Assembly (NCBI GenBank): GCA_022457065.1
Contig: JAJGBQ010000001.1
Coordinates: forward strand, 3,782,001-3,846,000
DNA length: 64,000 bases
Reading direction: 5' to 3'
DNA from: Curvularia sp. ZM96
Taxonomy: Eukaryota > Ascomycota > Dothideomycetes > Pleosporales > Pleosporaceae
Shown: positions 22,509-35,066 of the stretch, in pieces
Layout of the letters: every line of letters starts with the position of its first letter
Numbering within the stretch: position 1 is the first letter of the stretch
Notes under the pieces: model-generated
The model's input: the letters and a program-made list of their open reading frames with translations, nothing else
Told to the model about the DNA's origin: nothing
Database searches by the model: none
Translations under genes and position numbers: made by a program

Positions 22509-25500
22509 CTACTCTGTCTTTTCCACCTTTCCCACCTTCGGCCGCCTCGGCCCAACAAAGTTGCAAAGGGCGCCTCCGTTCACAGCAATGACTTTCCAAC
22601 CCTCAGGCACTCTACCATCAAACCCCTCGCTAGCTTCATTCGATGTACTGGCTTTCCAGATCTTACCGGTTTTCCTATCAAACCACTCCTGCCCTTCCTC
22701 CGTCTTCATCAACTCACTTAGCACGAATTCCGCTACAGATTTGTTGTCCTTGGGGTTGATCGTACTGGGGAGCTTTGGGATATCGGCTTCGAACTTGCGC
22801 TTTCCGTCGACTTGGACTACACATTTGCGTGTGGTTGTGAGTAGCGGGACGATTGCTAGGTCTGCTGTAGGAAAGCCGGTTGCGAAAATAGTTGGAATGT
22901 TCTTATTGTTCTCTTGAGAATCCGTGCAGGTATTAAGCAAGTACCATGCCTCCTCTGCTACGCCAGGGGCGATAGGAGCCATCATGCGTACGAGATGTGC
23001 AACTGAGTACCATTTCAAGTATGGTGTGATAGAAGAGACGTGAGGCGTATCCCAGATCGTATTCGTTAACGTCATGAGGTCGCTGATGATGGTGTTTAGG
23101 GAGTACGTCTGCGAATAGGATTCGGTAACGCTTGCGATGGTCTGTTGCGTCTTGATCCATAGTTTTGCCTCGTCAGGCTTGAGTGTGGATACCAAGCTCT
23201 CCCGCGAAGCAGTCTCTGGACTGTTCGTTCCTGGAAGCTTCTGTAGGATACGCAGTAGAGTCTCATCGGTGTTGCTGGGTACAGCAAAGCTCTCCAGCTC
23301 ATCGTCAGGTAGCCATGCCGCAGACGATAGCTTCACGACTCGATGAAGCCAGCGTTGCACACCAGTAATTTTCTTTTCGTCGTATTCCAGCACGTCGCTT
23401 ACGGGTGCTTGGAAGAGCATATGTGCACGGGTTGCGTCTGCGCCATATTTGGCGATTGTTGCCCCGGGATCCACGCCGTTGTATTTGCTTTTGGACATCT
23501 TTTCGTAGCTGACATTCGGCGTCTGGCCACTGGCTTTGATAAGAGGCTTTGAAGGATTGGTCAAGTCGACTTCGTCTGGCCGAAGGAAGCGACCGTTTAC
23601 GGGATCGGTAAAAGTTTCTCCATGAACCATGCCTTGGGTGATGAGACGAGTGAATGGCTCGCCATTTATCAAATAGCCTTTCGGCCATGTTGGAGTTGTA
23701 GCAAGGAATTTTGAAATGAAGCGAGCGTATAGGAGATGGAGGATAGCGTGTTCCACTCCACCGACGTACAGGTCCACTGGCATGCCACTGTTGGCCTTGA
23801 CAGGGTCGACCAGAGCATCGGCGTTCTTGGGATCTAGGAATCTGAAAAAGTACCAAGATGAGTCCATGAAAGTGTCCATGGTGTCAGTCTCTCGCTCAGC
23901 AGCAGAGCCGCATTTCGGGCACGTGGTTTTCTTCCAGGTCTCATCGTCTTCTAGAGGATTTCCCTTGCGACCTTCAAAGAAGCTATCAGGTAGCTTTGGT
24001 AGTTGGACTGGAAGGTCCTTGTCAGGAACTGGCACAGCACCACAAGAGTCACAATGAATAATCGGAATGGGTGTGCCCCAATACCGTTGGCGACTTATGA
24101 GCCAGTCTCGAAGACGCCAGTTTGCTGTTATCTGGGCCTGTTTGCCAGTGTCGAGGATGGCTTGCACAACTTCACGGGCAGCTTGCTTCGAGGTCATGCC
24201 ACCAAAACGCTCAATGTCAGCAGCAACGAATCCTTTTTCGGTTATGGGCACATCTTGGCCGCTTCGTGACACAAGTGGAAGAGGCAGTGCCCCCTTTTCA
24301 GTAGACACGACCACCCTTATAGGCTCGTCGCCAACATTGGTTCGCCAGAAAGCGTGATCTCGCGTATCGTGGCCAGGTACACCCATGACGGCACCAGAGC
24401 CATAATCATCGAGTACGTACGGGGCCACGTAAACGGGAACAGTAGGCCCAGTAGCGCCATTGATATGAGCTAGTGGATTCTTTGCCACGATACTCCGAAG
24501 CAGAAAGCCTTCTTTGGTATCGGGAGGCAGGTTCTGTGCTCGTTCTATGAATGCACGGAGCGACTCGTCGCTGGCAGCCAGTTCTTGAACGATAGGATGG
24601 CGCAAAGACAGAGCAACGTACTGCACTCCGAACAAGGTGTCAGCCCTGGTTGTGAATACATCCACCGGCTGGAAGCGCATATCACCATCTGTTGACACGA
24701 TGTCAAACCATAGCTTTGCACCCTCTGACTTGCCGATCCAATTTCTCTGCATGGCCAATACCTTTTCAGGCCACCTGTCGTTTCTTGAAAGAACATCAAG
24801 GTCTTTCAAGAGAGGCTCCTGAAACTCCTTGATTTTCAAGAACCATTGCTTGAGCATGACCTTATCGACCTTGGCACCCGAACGCCAGGAACAGCCATTG
24901 GCGTCTACTTGTTCGTTTGCGAGGACGGTCTTGTCGACAGGATCGTAGTTCACAAGAGACTCGGCTTGATATGCGAGACCGTGTTCGTGGAGCATGAGGA
25001 AGATGCGCTGAGTGTGCTTGTAGAATGCAGGGTCACATGTTCGTATTTCCTACGTAGAGATGGATCAGCGCCTGTGCTGCCTGCCTGAGGGATGTCCCAT
25101 ACAGCGTCCCAGTCCCAGCGACCGCCCATTTGCTTCATCTGGGCTTTCATAGCCTCGATATTGTGCAGTGTCCACTTCTCAGGATGCACGCCTCGCTCGA
25201 TTGCGGCGTTTTCGGCCGGCAAACCAAAGGCGTCCCATCCGATAGGATGTAGGACCTTGTAGCCTTGCATGTGCTTGAACCTGGCCAGCACATCGGAAAT
25301 GGTGTATACTCGTAGATGGCCGAGGTGGAGGGTGCCCGAGGGATAGGGAAACATGGGCAATACGTATGCGCTGCCACGATCAGAAGTGCGCAATTGGTGC
25401 CATTGCGAAGACAGCTCGTCCCAGCGCGGCTGCCACTTCTCTGTTAGCTCTTCCAAGCGCACATCGTCGGCTCTGGTCCTCCTGCTTGCTGTGCTTGCCC

Positions 25501-25588
25501 ATCGCGACGAGCCCGTTGGCGTGTAGTGGATGGCGGGGCGACGGACGAGGGCGCGCCAGGCCACGGATTGCAGAAGTCGGCCTCGCAT
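22509..25588 (-). CDS. NAM2: Leucyl-tRNA synthetase, mitochondrial
   Basis: Class I aminoacyl-tRNA synthetase charging mitochondrial tRNA-Leu. Exons 25103-25588 and 22509-25049 join across a 53 bp intron in phase 0 (WDWDA then EIRTCDPAFYKHTQ) to give 1008 aa. The N-terminus is Arg/Ser-rich with no acids for about 35 residues, fitting a mitochondrial targeting peptide. The HIGH-type motif is in YPSGTLHLGHLRVYT, with GWDAFGLPAENAA downstream. The large CP1 editing insert follows, including TRADTLFGVQYVALS. The catalytic lysine loop is YEKMSKSKYNGVDP. In yeast the homologue also helps splice mitochondrial introns; nothing here tests that. The gene diverges from the amino acid permease. Confidence 0.95.
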
Positions 25589-25954
25589 CGCCTACCAGCT
25601 CGGCGCATATGGACGTGGAGTTGGCGTAAGATGCATCGTCTGCTACGTCGACTGGATCCCAAAGGATGCACGTTTACTGCTCCCACATTCCCACATTTTT
25701 TGGGGCCTGCATGTCTCTAGCGCGGCGGGAGCTAATCCCATGACGGCATTAGAAGCTCCGTCGTTTCAACCACGCATGCCCAGTCCGCCATTCATACACC
25801 GCAGCTTCGCCAGTTAAACTACATATCGCACAAAGGGGTGCTGGACACTGCCCCTGGACGCTACTCGGATCTGTTTCGCATCTTGTATCCTTCCTCCATG
25901 GCGAGCACGTAGACGTGCGCATTCCTCCCAATCTCTCCACACTCCCTGGGCACC
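25589..25954. promoter_or_regulatory. Shared divergent promoter, NAM2 and permease
   Basis: 366 bp between divergent starts. No strong motif recognised. Confidence 0.55.
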
Positions 25955-27879
25955 ATGGCCGGCCGCTATTCCAACCTGCCACCACCCCCGTCCCGCGATT
26001 CACTCGAACTTGCCTCGCTCGCCTCGTCTTCGCACGCCTCCAACCGCTCCTCGCACGAATCTTCGTCTTCGGGCGCGCCGTCTTCACGCAGACTGTCTTT
26101 TGACGACGAGGACCCCTTATCCGAATTGAACCCTGCCGGTCGTGATCCAAACAGGCCACGGCATACGCGCTCCTACAGTGTCTCTTCCGCCTTTGACTTT
26201 GCTCCCAATCTCTTTCCTCTCTCCAGCACTGCCCAGGGATACACAGCGTTAGGCGCGCCTGCCAACCCGGCCTTGGATCCGTCGAATGCGCTCAATGGCG
26301 GCTCATTGGAGAAAAACAAAAGTCTAACATATCTTAATGGACTGTCCCTGGTCATTGGACTTATAATAGGAAGCGGTATCTTCTCCTCACCCTCGCAAGT
26401 CAACAAGAATGCAGGATCGCCTGGCGCGTCGCTGCTGGTCTGGCTTGTTGCTGGAATATTGGCATGGACGGGCGCGGCGAGCTACGCTGAGCTGGGAGGC
26501 GCCATTCCTCTGAACGGCGGCGCTCAAATCTACCTGTCCAAAATATTTGGCGAATGGGCAGGCTTCCTGTTTACATGGTGCGCAGTCATGGTGCTAAAGC
26601 CGGGCTCAGCAGCCATCATCGCAATTATCTTTGGTGAATACGTCGTGCGCGCAGTCATTGGAGCCGAGGCTGTAGACGCGAGTACATGGTTGAACAAGAG
26701 CGTGGCGTTGGTGGGGCTCGTGGTTGTCACACTGCTTAATTGCGTGTCCACAAAGCTTGGTACGCGGAGTGCCGATGTCTTCATGTTTTTGAAGTTTTTC
26801 GCGCTACTGGGAGTCACTGTGATCGGCATCGTGGTCGCAGCAACTGGTCTGTCGTACAAAGGAAACGCCAACGAGGACTGGAAGCACCACGGCTGGTTCG
26901 AAGATACGAGCGAAAATGTCAGTAATTGGGCCGTCGCACTGTACGCTGGGTTGTGGGCATTCGACGGCTGGGACAATGTACGTTCCCCCACCACCAATTC
27001 GTTGGTATCCGCTAACACTTGTAGGTCAACTATGTCACAGCTGAATTCAAGAACCCGACCCGCGACCTCCCCCGTGTCATCCATACCTCGCTCCCGCTCG
27101 TCATACTCTGCTATATCCTTGCCAACATATCCTACTTCCTTGTGCTCCCGGGCTCCGTCATCGAGTCCTCTAACACCGTCGCTGTAGCCTTTGGATCACA
27201 AGTCTTCGGCCCCGTTGGTGCCCTGATACTTGCCTTGTTCGTCTCGGGCTCGTGTTTCGGCGCACTAAACGCAACAACATTTACGTCTGGTCGTCTCGTA
27301 TACGCTGCAGGCAAGGAAGGCTATCTTCCCTCTCTCTTTGGAAACATTGGACTTGGAAAGAATCACCGCGCGATCCGACTACATACCCTGAACGCAAACC
27401 AAGGAAAGAGCAGGATACCCAAGAAACTAATACAATGGTTCGCAGACGAGGATGCAGGCTTCTTCTTCACGCCCATATCCGCCATGATGCTTAATGCCAC
27501 ACTCACCGCCATCTATATCCTCGTCGGTTCCTTTGACACGCTGGTCACCTTTTATGGTGTCGCCGGCTACGCCTTTTACTTCCAGACGGTCCTCGGTCTC
27601 ATCATCCTGCGGGTCCGCGAACCCGATCTTGAAAGACCATACAAGACGTGGATCACCACGCCCATCATCTTCTGTTGCGTCAGCTTATTCTTACTTAGCA
27701 GAGCTGTGTTTGCGGAGCCCCTCCAGACCCTGCTCGTCGTAGCTTTCATGGTCGTGGGTCTGGTAATATGGTTTGCATGGGTAGGCAGGCGCAGGACTAA
27801 GGAGAACACCAAGTTTCGCATGCCTGATGATGATAATGAAAAAATTGGCTGGAAGTTCTGGCAGCGTTGGAGAAGATGA
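25955..27879 (+). CDS. APC-superfamily amino acid permease (LAT/Mup type)
   Basis: A membrane transporter of the L-type/methionine-permease branch of the APC superfamily. Exons 25955-26977 and 27025-27879 join across a 47 bp intron in phase 0 (FDGWDN then VNYVTAEFKNP) to give 625 aa. A Ser/Pro-rich cytosolic N-terminus of about 120 residues precedes the core. TM1 contains the substrate-binding signature GLIIGSGIFSSP; TM2 follows with LLVWLVAGILAWTGAASYAELG. About twelve hydrophobic segments are visible. A hydrophilic insert of about 40 residues lies near 27350-27460, and similar inserts occur in fungal relatives. Substrate is not proven; large neutral amino acids or methionine are likely. The first ATG in frame is used. 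Confidence 0.88.
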
Positions 27880-29408
27880 TAATCTTGATGACTTTTATCG
27901 TTTAGCTTATACCAGCACTGTGCTAGTTGAGCTTGTTGATCGTTCTTCTTCTGATCGATCCAATAGCCCTTTTTATCACTACGTAGAAAACGAAACGAAG
28001 AAATGACAATACCCGTATTTCTATCCTCTCCTTTTCTCTGTCTGCCGATACACACCAACATCCCATTTCCTTGTCAGATCGCAGCCTGCATCATTCCTGG
28101 ATCCCTTCTACCTAGCACGCATACACTCACCAATCGCTCACAAGTCTCACCCAAAGCACAGCCTCACAAAGTCGCCCTTGTCCTACCTGCCCTTTCCTTC
28201 CCTTCCCTTGTTTCAAAAAGTATTGAAAAAAGGTGACCCACGCGCCATTCGGTCCGTGGTGCATGTGTGGGGCCCTGAACTTGTCCCTGTCTCTCTTTCC
28301 GCGTCTTTTCTTGATACAGCGTGTGTATACGCAAGTAACACAGACATGTGTCTTCCCTGGAGCCGTTCCCACAGGTGGCGTGTCTTTGTTTTGGGGACCC
28401 TGAATCCCGCGTCTTTTTTTTGAGGGGCTTCCTTGATTGCTTTTCTGGACCCTGGAGGACAGGCTCGTGGAGAAACAGACAGACGGACGGGCAGATAGAC
28501 GGGTGAGATGGCAGAGTGAAGAAGGAAAGAGAGGTCTTTGTGTTTCAGCCCCTTTGCTCGTGTGAATGCAGATTGCACGTTGCATAGTCTGGGCAGAGTG
28601 ACATGGCGAAAAAACACAGTTGAAATGTTATCACATATACACAAGTCTATCAAGTATTGTTCTTCTTTGTATATATTGTATGATTTGTGCTATGTGAAAA
28701 GGGGTTTATTCTAGCAACTAAGAAAACCCAGACGATTATCTGGCTGTACAAAACGCTGCAAACCAAACAAAAGTCTTTTGTGGTATTTGATTCCTCCATT
28801 GATGGTAATTAACAGGCTCAGTGAAGAGCCAGAGGAGAGGGGGCAAAAATGAGACATGGAGAAAAAAGAAGTAAGGTACTTGGGGAGAGATAGAGAGAGA
28901 GAGAGAGAGGAAAAAAAGGAAGAGGGAGGCTTGCTCACGATAGGGGAGTGACATGAAAGAAAAATGAGTGGATGTACTGTGCCAATCCATGGGGGAATAG
29001 GGGGGATCAGAGGGATCATAGTGCGCAGCACCAGACAAGTCGTAAAAGAGTGATCGTATCGTGAGCGGACGTAACTGAGGACAAAGCTTCTGCACCCGGG
29101 CGTCATGCCCAAGGCAGGCTGTGACGAAGGTACCTAGTCTGTGCGAGGTGCGTTGTCGCAAGGCATGAACATGGGTTCAACATGAAACCGAAGCCGTAAC
29201 GCCTGTGGGGGGTTCGGCCCAAGACACGCCAAAGGGCGCGGCAGGCCCAACCACCTCCTCTCTAGGGATGACAAGAAAAAGATGAAAACAAAACCAAAAC
29301 CTGCATACATCCTAGTAATCATACAGCGGCTTGTCGCCGAATTCGGTATAGAGGTAGAAAGGAAAGTTGCTCCTCCTCATGTTTCAAGCAGAGCGCATGC
29401 CGAAACAC
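27880..29408. other. Long convergent 3' intergenic
   Basis: 1.5 kb between the ends of the permease and the seven-helix gene, much longer than other convergent gaps here (about 170-800 bp). It contains a GA microsatellite and T-rich stretches, and no frame I can support. Confidence 0.55.
28885..28910. repeat. GA microsatellite
   Basis: Nearly perfect GA dinucleotide run of about 26 bases, followed by a poly-A-rich stretch. Confidence 0.8.
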
Positions 29409-31672
29409 TCAGATCCAGCCTTTGGTAGGCGAGGCGCCGCGTTGCATTGTGCCTGCGCCAAGTGGGATACGCGCCGTTGGTGATGGAGCGGCACTGTTGC
29501 CGCTGTATGTGCGTGTGAGCGGGTTGGCGGAACCGGGTGTACTTGGCCGTGATGCTGTCGTTGGTGAGGCAGCAGACGTAGCAGTGGGCGTGACAGGATT
29601 CATTCGGAGTCCGCTTACACAGGCTGGCGGTGGAACTGCAGGTTGCTTAGGAGGTTCTGAGTGGAGGAGGGGGTCTGCCGATCGAGGTGGTGGGGATTGC
29701 AGTACCTTCTCGCGTTGAGCTTTCAGGTATTCACTTGAATTTGCTGTTGGTACGAGAGGGAATGCTGGTTTTCGGTTCAGGCTGTTTGTCCTAGATGGCG
29801 GTAGGAGGTCGTCTTGTGAAAGCGGTTGAGAAAAGGTACGGGGGCTGAGCGTCTCTTCTGATGGCGATGCATCAGTTGTGGAAGTCCCTTGAATTGGGAG
29901 ACCCAGAGACTCCTTGGTAATACTTCGCTCCAGTGGCGGCATGTCCCGCTCTACTCGAGTGCATTTGGCTGCTGCAAGTGTGGCAGGAGCAACCGAGAAG
30001 CGGAGGCCAATCTGAACCGTTGCGCTGCTGTCAGTGCTGGCAATGCGTTTATGTCTTTCGGCGAATGGTAGCTTTGGTTTGGTAAGGAAGTCGAAAGCAT
30101 CGCTGACATTAGTAACTGAGCCTCGTCGGGTAAAGCGTCTTAGAGCAAGCTTAGAGACTGAGGCAGGATCTTGCTGAGCATTAGGATCGTAGACAGTCGC
30201 TGGAAGGCGCGGTACTTCTTCAGCTCGCGTAGGAAACAAAGAGTAGCTTTGTTTGCGCTCAGAACGCAAGGCGTCCTTTTCTAGCATCGGGGGTAAAGGC
30301 CAATCCGTAGGGTCGATCTGGCTGCCTGACTTGGCTGACGACGGTGTCAAAGCACGTTCTGGGCGCTCAAAGTAATCCGCTTCGAAATCAAGGCGATTCT
30401 TCTCGGGCCCAACATCAATCAAGCCCTGTCGGCTGTCCAGGCGCTGAGTTGTTTGGAGTGCCATCGGCCCACTGATCTGCATTTCTAAATCGCTAGGACC
30501 AAAAAATCGTATCTTTGGGCGTTGTTGTTTGGCGGGGCCTTTCATTTCATCGATGGGGCGAATGACCATGCGCGTCGCATTGGTACGGAGGAAGAGATGG
30601 AAGAAGGTAATGACCATGCCAGAGGAGAACAGTGAGATTTCGGCGATCCGAGAAGCTGCCAATGCCTTCATAAATTCTCTCTGAAGGGATTGAACTTCGA
30701 CCGGGATGACGAGCGTCTATGAAGATTAGCTGAGGTAAACTTGAATCGTAATACTAACTCACATAAATCAACGCAGTGACTACCAGGAAATAGGTCATGC
30801 GTGAAGCTGAAATGCGCTCATTGGGGTCTAGATCTGGTGTCCTCATCAATTGGATGCTGATGAGTGCTGCCAAAAGCAGCAAAAAGAAGACGAGCACAGA
30901 AAGGATAGACAACATAAGGTGATCGTATCGCATAGGAAACCATATCAGACTGCCAAAGCAAGTTCTGGACATGGGCCAGACGATAGTTGGTATCCATGTG
31001 AACAGAAGCAGGAGCGATACAACAGCAATACATATCGACGTATTCCAGTTGCCACGAGGAGCAAAACGTTCCTGTCGGTATGCTCTGATGAGTGTCTCAA
31101 CACCGAAGACGAACGTGATGTATCCCATGAGAAAGATGGCTGTCATGGTCAGTCCACGTCTCAATTAACCAAACAAGGTGCAACATACCAGGAAACGTGA
31201 GCATCGCTAGGCCTCGACATTGTCTAGAGAACACGCTTTGAAGAGTTGTGCCCTGCACTGATACGAAGACAATCTGTTGTATGACGGCACCGCAGGCCAA
31301 TGTGAGTGGAAAGGTCTCGGCCGGATGGACATTGTGGAGGGCGTTGAATCTCCTGCAACTTGGTCAGTTCCTGGCCGTGTTCTTTGAGTGTTGTACCAAC
31401 TTTTTCCTTGGTAATACTTGAAGAGCTGCTGCTCTGCGTGCATCGGAAACGATTCGATGAACCGTCAACAACGTTAAGGCAAGGCTGAAAGCTCCAAGGG
31501 TTAGGTGGGTTGTGCGGAGCGTCTGGACTTGCTGCAGCTGTAGCGACGCGATCAAGCTCCTCGTCGTGTTGGTTTGTGTCCAGGGAACTTGTCGAACGGC
31601 GGAAGTATTCAGTGTCAAGTTGAAGTGGGAGCGGGCCTCAAGCTGGGGAAAGTAGTCTGACCATGATCCCAT
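29409..31672 (-). CDS. Seven-helix GPCR-like membrane protein, orphan
   Basis: Four exons (31401-31672, 31189-31352, 30763-31139, 29409-30716) join to 706 aa across introns of 46-49 bp. I count seven hydrophobic helices: about LTLGAFSLALTLLTVH, FPLTLACGAVIQQIVFV, FPAIFLMGYITFVFG, SICIAVVSLLLLFTWI, LSILSVLVFFLLLLAALI, FLVVTALIYTLVIPV and ISLFSSGMVITFFHLFL. The N-terminus carries N-glycosylation sequons (NLT, NTS, NTT) and is probably outside. After helix 7 comes a hydrophilic tail of about 400 residues, rich in Ser, Pro and Thr, with an RRFTRRGS block that suits kinase control. This shape suggests a receptor, but I recognise no named class. The first donor (gttggt) is weak and was chosen because it alone keeps phase. 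Confidence 0.72.
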
Positions 31673-33593
31673 CTTGCCAGCTCCAGGTACAACAGGTGTG
31701 TAGAAGGAAAGAAGTTTTCTCGCTGGTAACCAGCAGCGGCTAAAGAAAGGAAAGTGACTAGGTATTCATGGGAACTGCGTGACTGACGTCGTTAACGAAA
31801 GAGAAACCAGCTCGGGGAAAAGAAAGAAACTGCCTAAGCCTGCCAGCAGAGCAACAAAAGAAGGGGAAAGAGCGTGAGCATTAGACGTAAGAGAGGAGAG
31901 ACGGGCATGAGACTCCAAACGGTATATGACAAAACCACTGGGCGGTAGCAGCAGCGCACGGTTTCGGCGTGGCGGTCCTAAGGCGTCAGTTCGGTCACTT
32001 GTTAGGAGGGCCCGCATTGGCAATGGCCGGGCCTTGCCATATTACAGGTCACATCTTCCCGTGCGCGCGCGCTGATTGAGGTGGAGTTTCATCCTCATGC
32101 GAGCCACGTGTGCTAGGGAACCAGGGCAGCGGAAGCAGCGAGACCCGTGCAGACATGACTACCCCTGGCCCTCGCTGGCCACTGTGGGAAGGTTGGCCTT
32201 TTGGAGACAGCTTGACATGTTGGTCTCTGCTCCCAACCTCGCCGGGCGGGCAGGTGGATAACTGGGCAGCTAAGCAGCCCTTAGTCAGACGTCATGGCTC
32301 CACGCTGCTGTGCATGGTCGCCACTCCTGCAAGGTCAGCTCTGAACGAGGAGACCCCACATTGGTCAAGTCAAGTGCAGTAGTCTTCTGCCAAAACCAGC
32401 GGTTGCTTTCACAATCACATATGGCTGCTGGCACATACTTCTATAATTGGTCTCCAGAAAGGGACTATTTTAGGTGTGCGGAAGCGCTGGTGTGGGTGAA
32501 TGGCCCAAAGTCGGTGGTGGTGGTGAGGTCGTGGAGGTCGGACTAGAGTTCTGATGCTTGCTGGGTTTAGGTTGTGCCGCAGATCCTCGCTTGCACCCTG
32601 TCCGAGACGTGAACAACTCCAGAACCCTTGTCGGCTCAACGGCTGCCGGGGAATGCCTGCAGGAGCATGACACGGTGCGTAGCGAGCATGGCCAGCCAAA
32701 ACGTATAAGCAATCCATGACCAGAACCTCGTGGGAGGTGCCAGGCCACCAGGGTTCATCCTGCACCGAGTCTAGGCTTCGAGATGGATCACTACAGATCC
32801 TCTGGAAAAAAACATTCGAGAAGCTAAGATTACAGGATTGCGGAGAAACCGCCACGCATCGAGCGTGGAAGAGGCTGTGCAAATAGATTACAAGATGCGC
32901 CAACATCTCCCATCGTGCCATGAGATATGACTGACTACTGACATGCCAAATGGGGGGACGCGAACGGCGCTCGACCTTGGACTGAGCATGTGGAGAATGA
33001 CACTCTAACGTCTGTCACTGAGTCCCCACGGTTCCTCTGTTAGTTGTTAGCGTAACAAAGAGGTCTCTTGTACTCCGTAGTGGCTACGCAATATCATCGA
33101 TACTCTTTCCCTCTAGCTGTGCCAAGATGATCCTACCATAGTCGCCATGTGTTTCCAATCTGGATAGGGAAGCTGCCTAGAGCAAGTAGAAGCGCGAACT
33201 GATTTGCTGATGTTGACACAAAGGGTAGTGCATGAAGTGTGCAGGAGCACGACGAGCATGGTATGCCTAGCCACCATACCTCAACGTCTAAGCTCCTACC
33301 AATTTTACTTCAGCCACGACAGAACCACGCGCGCTGTGGCGTAGACGCTTGCCTCAGGTTGTATGTTGATCATGCAATCGATAATCCAAAATGCTACAAG
33401 GTTCGTGTCATGTGGATACTGTGCCTATCAGGAAGAAGAGTGTATTGAATATATATTTTGTTTTACTGAAGGTCAGTATCTTGTTGAATAATGCAAAGTA
33501 ACAGAAAGACAATGGCTGATATATCAGGACTTTGCCTGCTGGAAAACGATATGCAAAACTTTTCTTTTGACTTGGTCTTGCACAAAGCCTGAC
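31673..33593. other. Intergenic, seven-helix gene promoter side
   Basis: 1.9 kb between the start of the seven-helix gene and the stop of SER1. It should hold the receptor-like gene's promoter. Open frames on both strands are short and unrecognised. Confidence 0.55.
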
Positions 33594-35066
33594 TTATGTG
33601 GACTTTGCGTACTCTTCAAGATATGAAACGAGCAGCTTCGCACCGTCTAGCGAGACTGCATTGTCTGGTGCACGATTCAGGTTAGCTCGAGTCATTGGAG
33701 TAGTACTTCACTGGGCCGTATTCCGGCTAGAGCACATCCGCACATCCGCACATCAGCTGCGGATATGGCAGGGAGCATTCACCCCGCAAAAAATACGGAT
33801 CGATGCGTGATTTGCAGCGCGATCAATGCCATAAAAGTGGTGGACAGGAGGGCACTTACAGTTACTGGCGCGGATACCACCGACGCTCCTGTGTCCCTTC
33901 AAACCGAGTAGACCTTTCTTTTCTGCGCCTGCAAGGAAAGCTTTCTCCTTGTCTTCAGCTCCACCATATACCCTGAAGCAAATGTTCATCCTGCTGCGTA
34001 CTGACTTATCAGGAACGATCTGGTACATTTCTGGATACTTCTCAAGCGTCTCATAGATAAGCCGGGCCTTCTCGTTGGAGATTTCTTCCTGGCCGCCAAT
34101 GCGCTTAGCTCCATATGAGTTGACAAGTCCAGCCATGACCTGGCCAGCCACCCAAACATCAAAAATGGGCAAAGTGTTGTACAAAGAGTTATTCTTCGCA
34201 ATGGTAGGATAGTCAAGTACAATGGGACCCACTGCCAAGTTGAGCTCTCTCAATAGATCTGGCGAGGCCGGGGTCGAGTGCGGCGGAAGAAGCGACTTCC
34301 GCATGATGACGATCGCGATACCAGTATTGCCAATATTCTTCTGGGCGCCACCGAAGATGACTGCATACTTGCGCACGTCGACTTTGCGGGAAATGAAGTT
34401 GGATGACATGTCGGCACAGACTAAAGGCGCGTCATCACCCTCAAGGGTGTGCGGGAACGAGGGGAACTCGACTCCGTCGACGGTCTCGTTGTCGCAGTAG
34501 TAGACAAATGCAGGTCCGCCCTTTGAGCGCGGCGTGAGGCTCCACTGGTCCTCGGAGGGGATCTTGCCAAATTTGCCGTTGTTGGCCTTGCGCGCATCGA
34601 CGGCTACATTGACATGTTTGGCTCCTACAAGACGGGCAGCTTCTTGCGATGCTTTGAGCGACCACGAGCCAGTGACGAGGTAGTCGAGCTTCAGCTCCTC
34701 ATCCACGACCTTGCGAAGCCTCTTCAGAACTTCGTCTTTATTGTCACCCACCTCTTGCGCGATCTTCGCGCGTTGCTTCTCTACCCATATCGACACGAGG
34801 TTGTAGACAGTCGCGCTGAATTCGCCGCTACCACCGCTTTGGAGGAAAAGGATCTCGTAGTCGTCAGGAATTTCCAGCAATTGGCTGAGCGCCTGCTTAG
34901 TCTCTGCGAGGATCTCATTGGCCTCGGGCGAGCGATGGGAGATTTCACAGAGACCAATGCCTTTGTCTCTGTAGTTCAGCAGCGCCTGCGAGGCTCTTTC
35001 GAGGACCTCGGTGGGGAGGGGTGCGGGGCCAGCCCCAAAGTAGGTGACATCGGAGCGGTTGACCAT
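33594..35066 (-). CDS. SER1: Phosphoserine aminotransferase
   Basis: PLP enzyme converting 3-phosphohydroxypyruvate to phosphoserine with glutamate, the second step of serine synthesis. Exons 33860-35066 and 33594-33664 join across an unusually long 195 bp intron to give 425 aa. The join completes the conserved end GGIRASNYNAVSL. A GCTAAC branch site lies about 20 nt before the acceptor. The start at 35066 (MVNRSDVTYFGAGPAPLP) is preferred over an upstream in-frame ATG at 35144, because family members begin just before TYFGAGPA. SGGSGEFSA binds cofactor phosphate, and the PLP lysine is K243 in FGGAQKNIGN. The long intron contains a short tandem repeat of CACATCCG at about 33733-33753. The gene diverges from LYS4. 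Confidence 0.93.
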
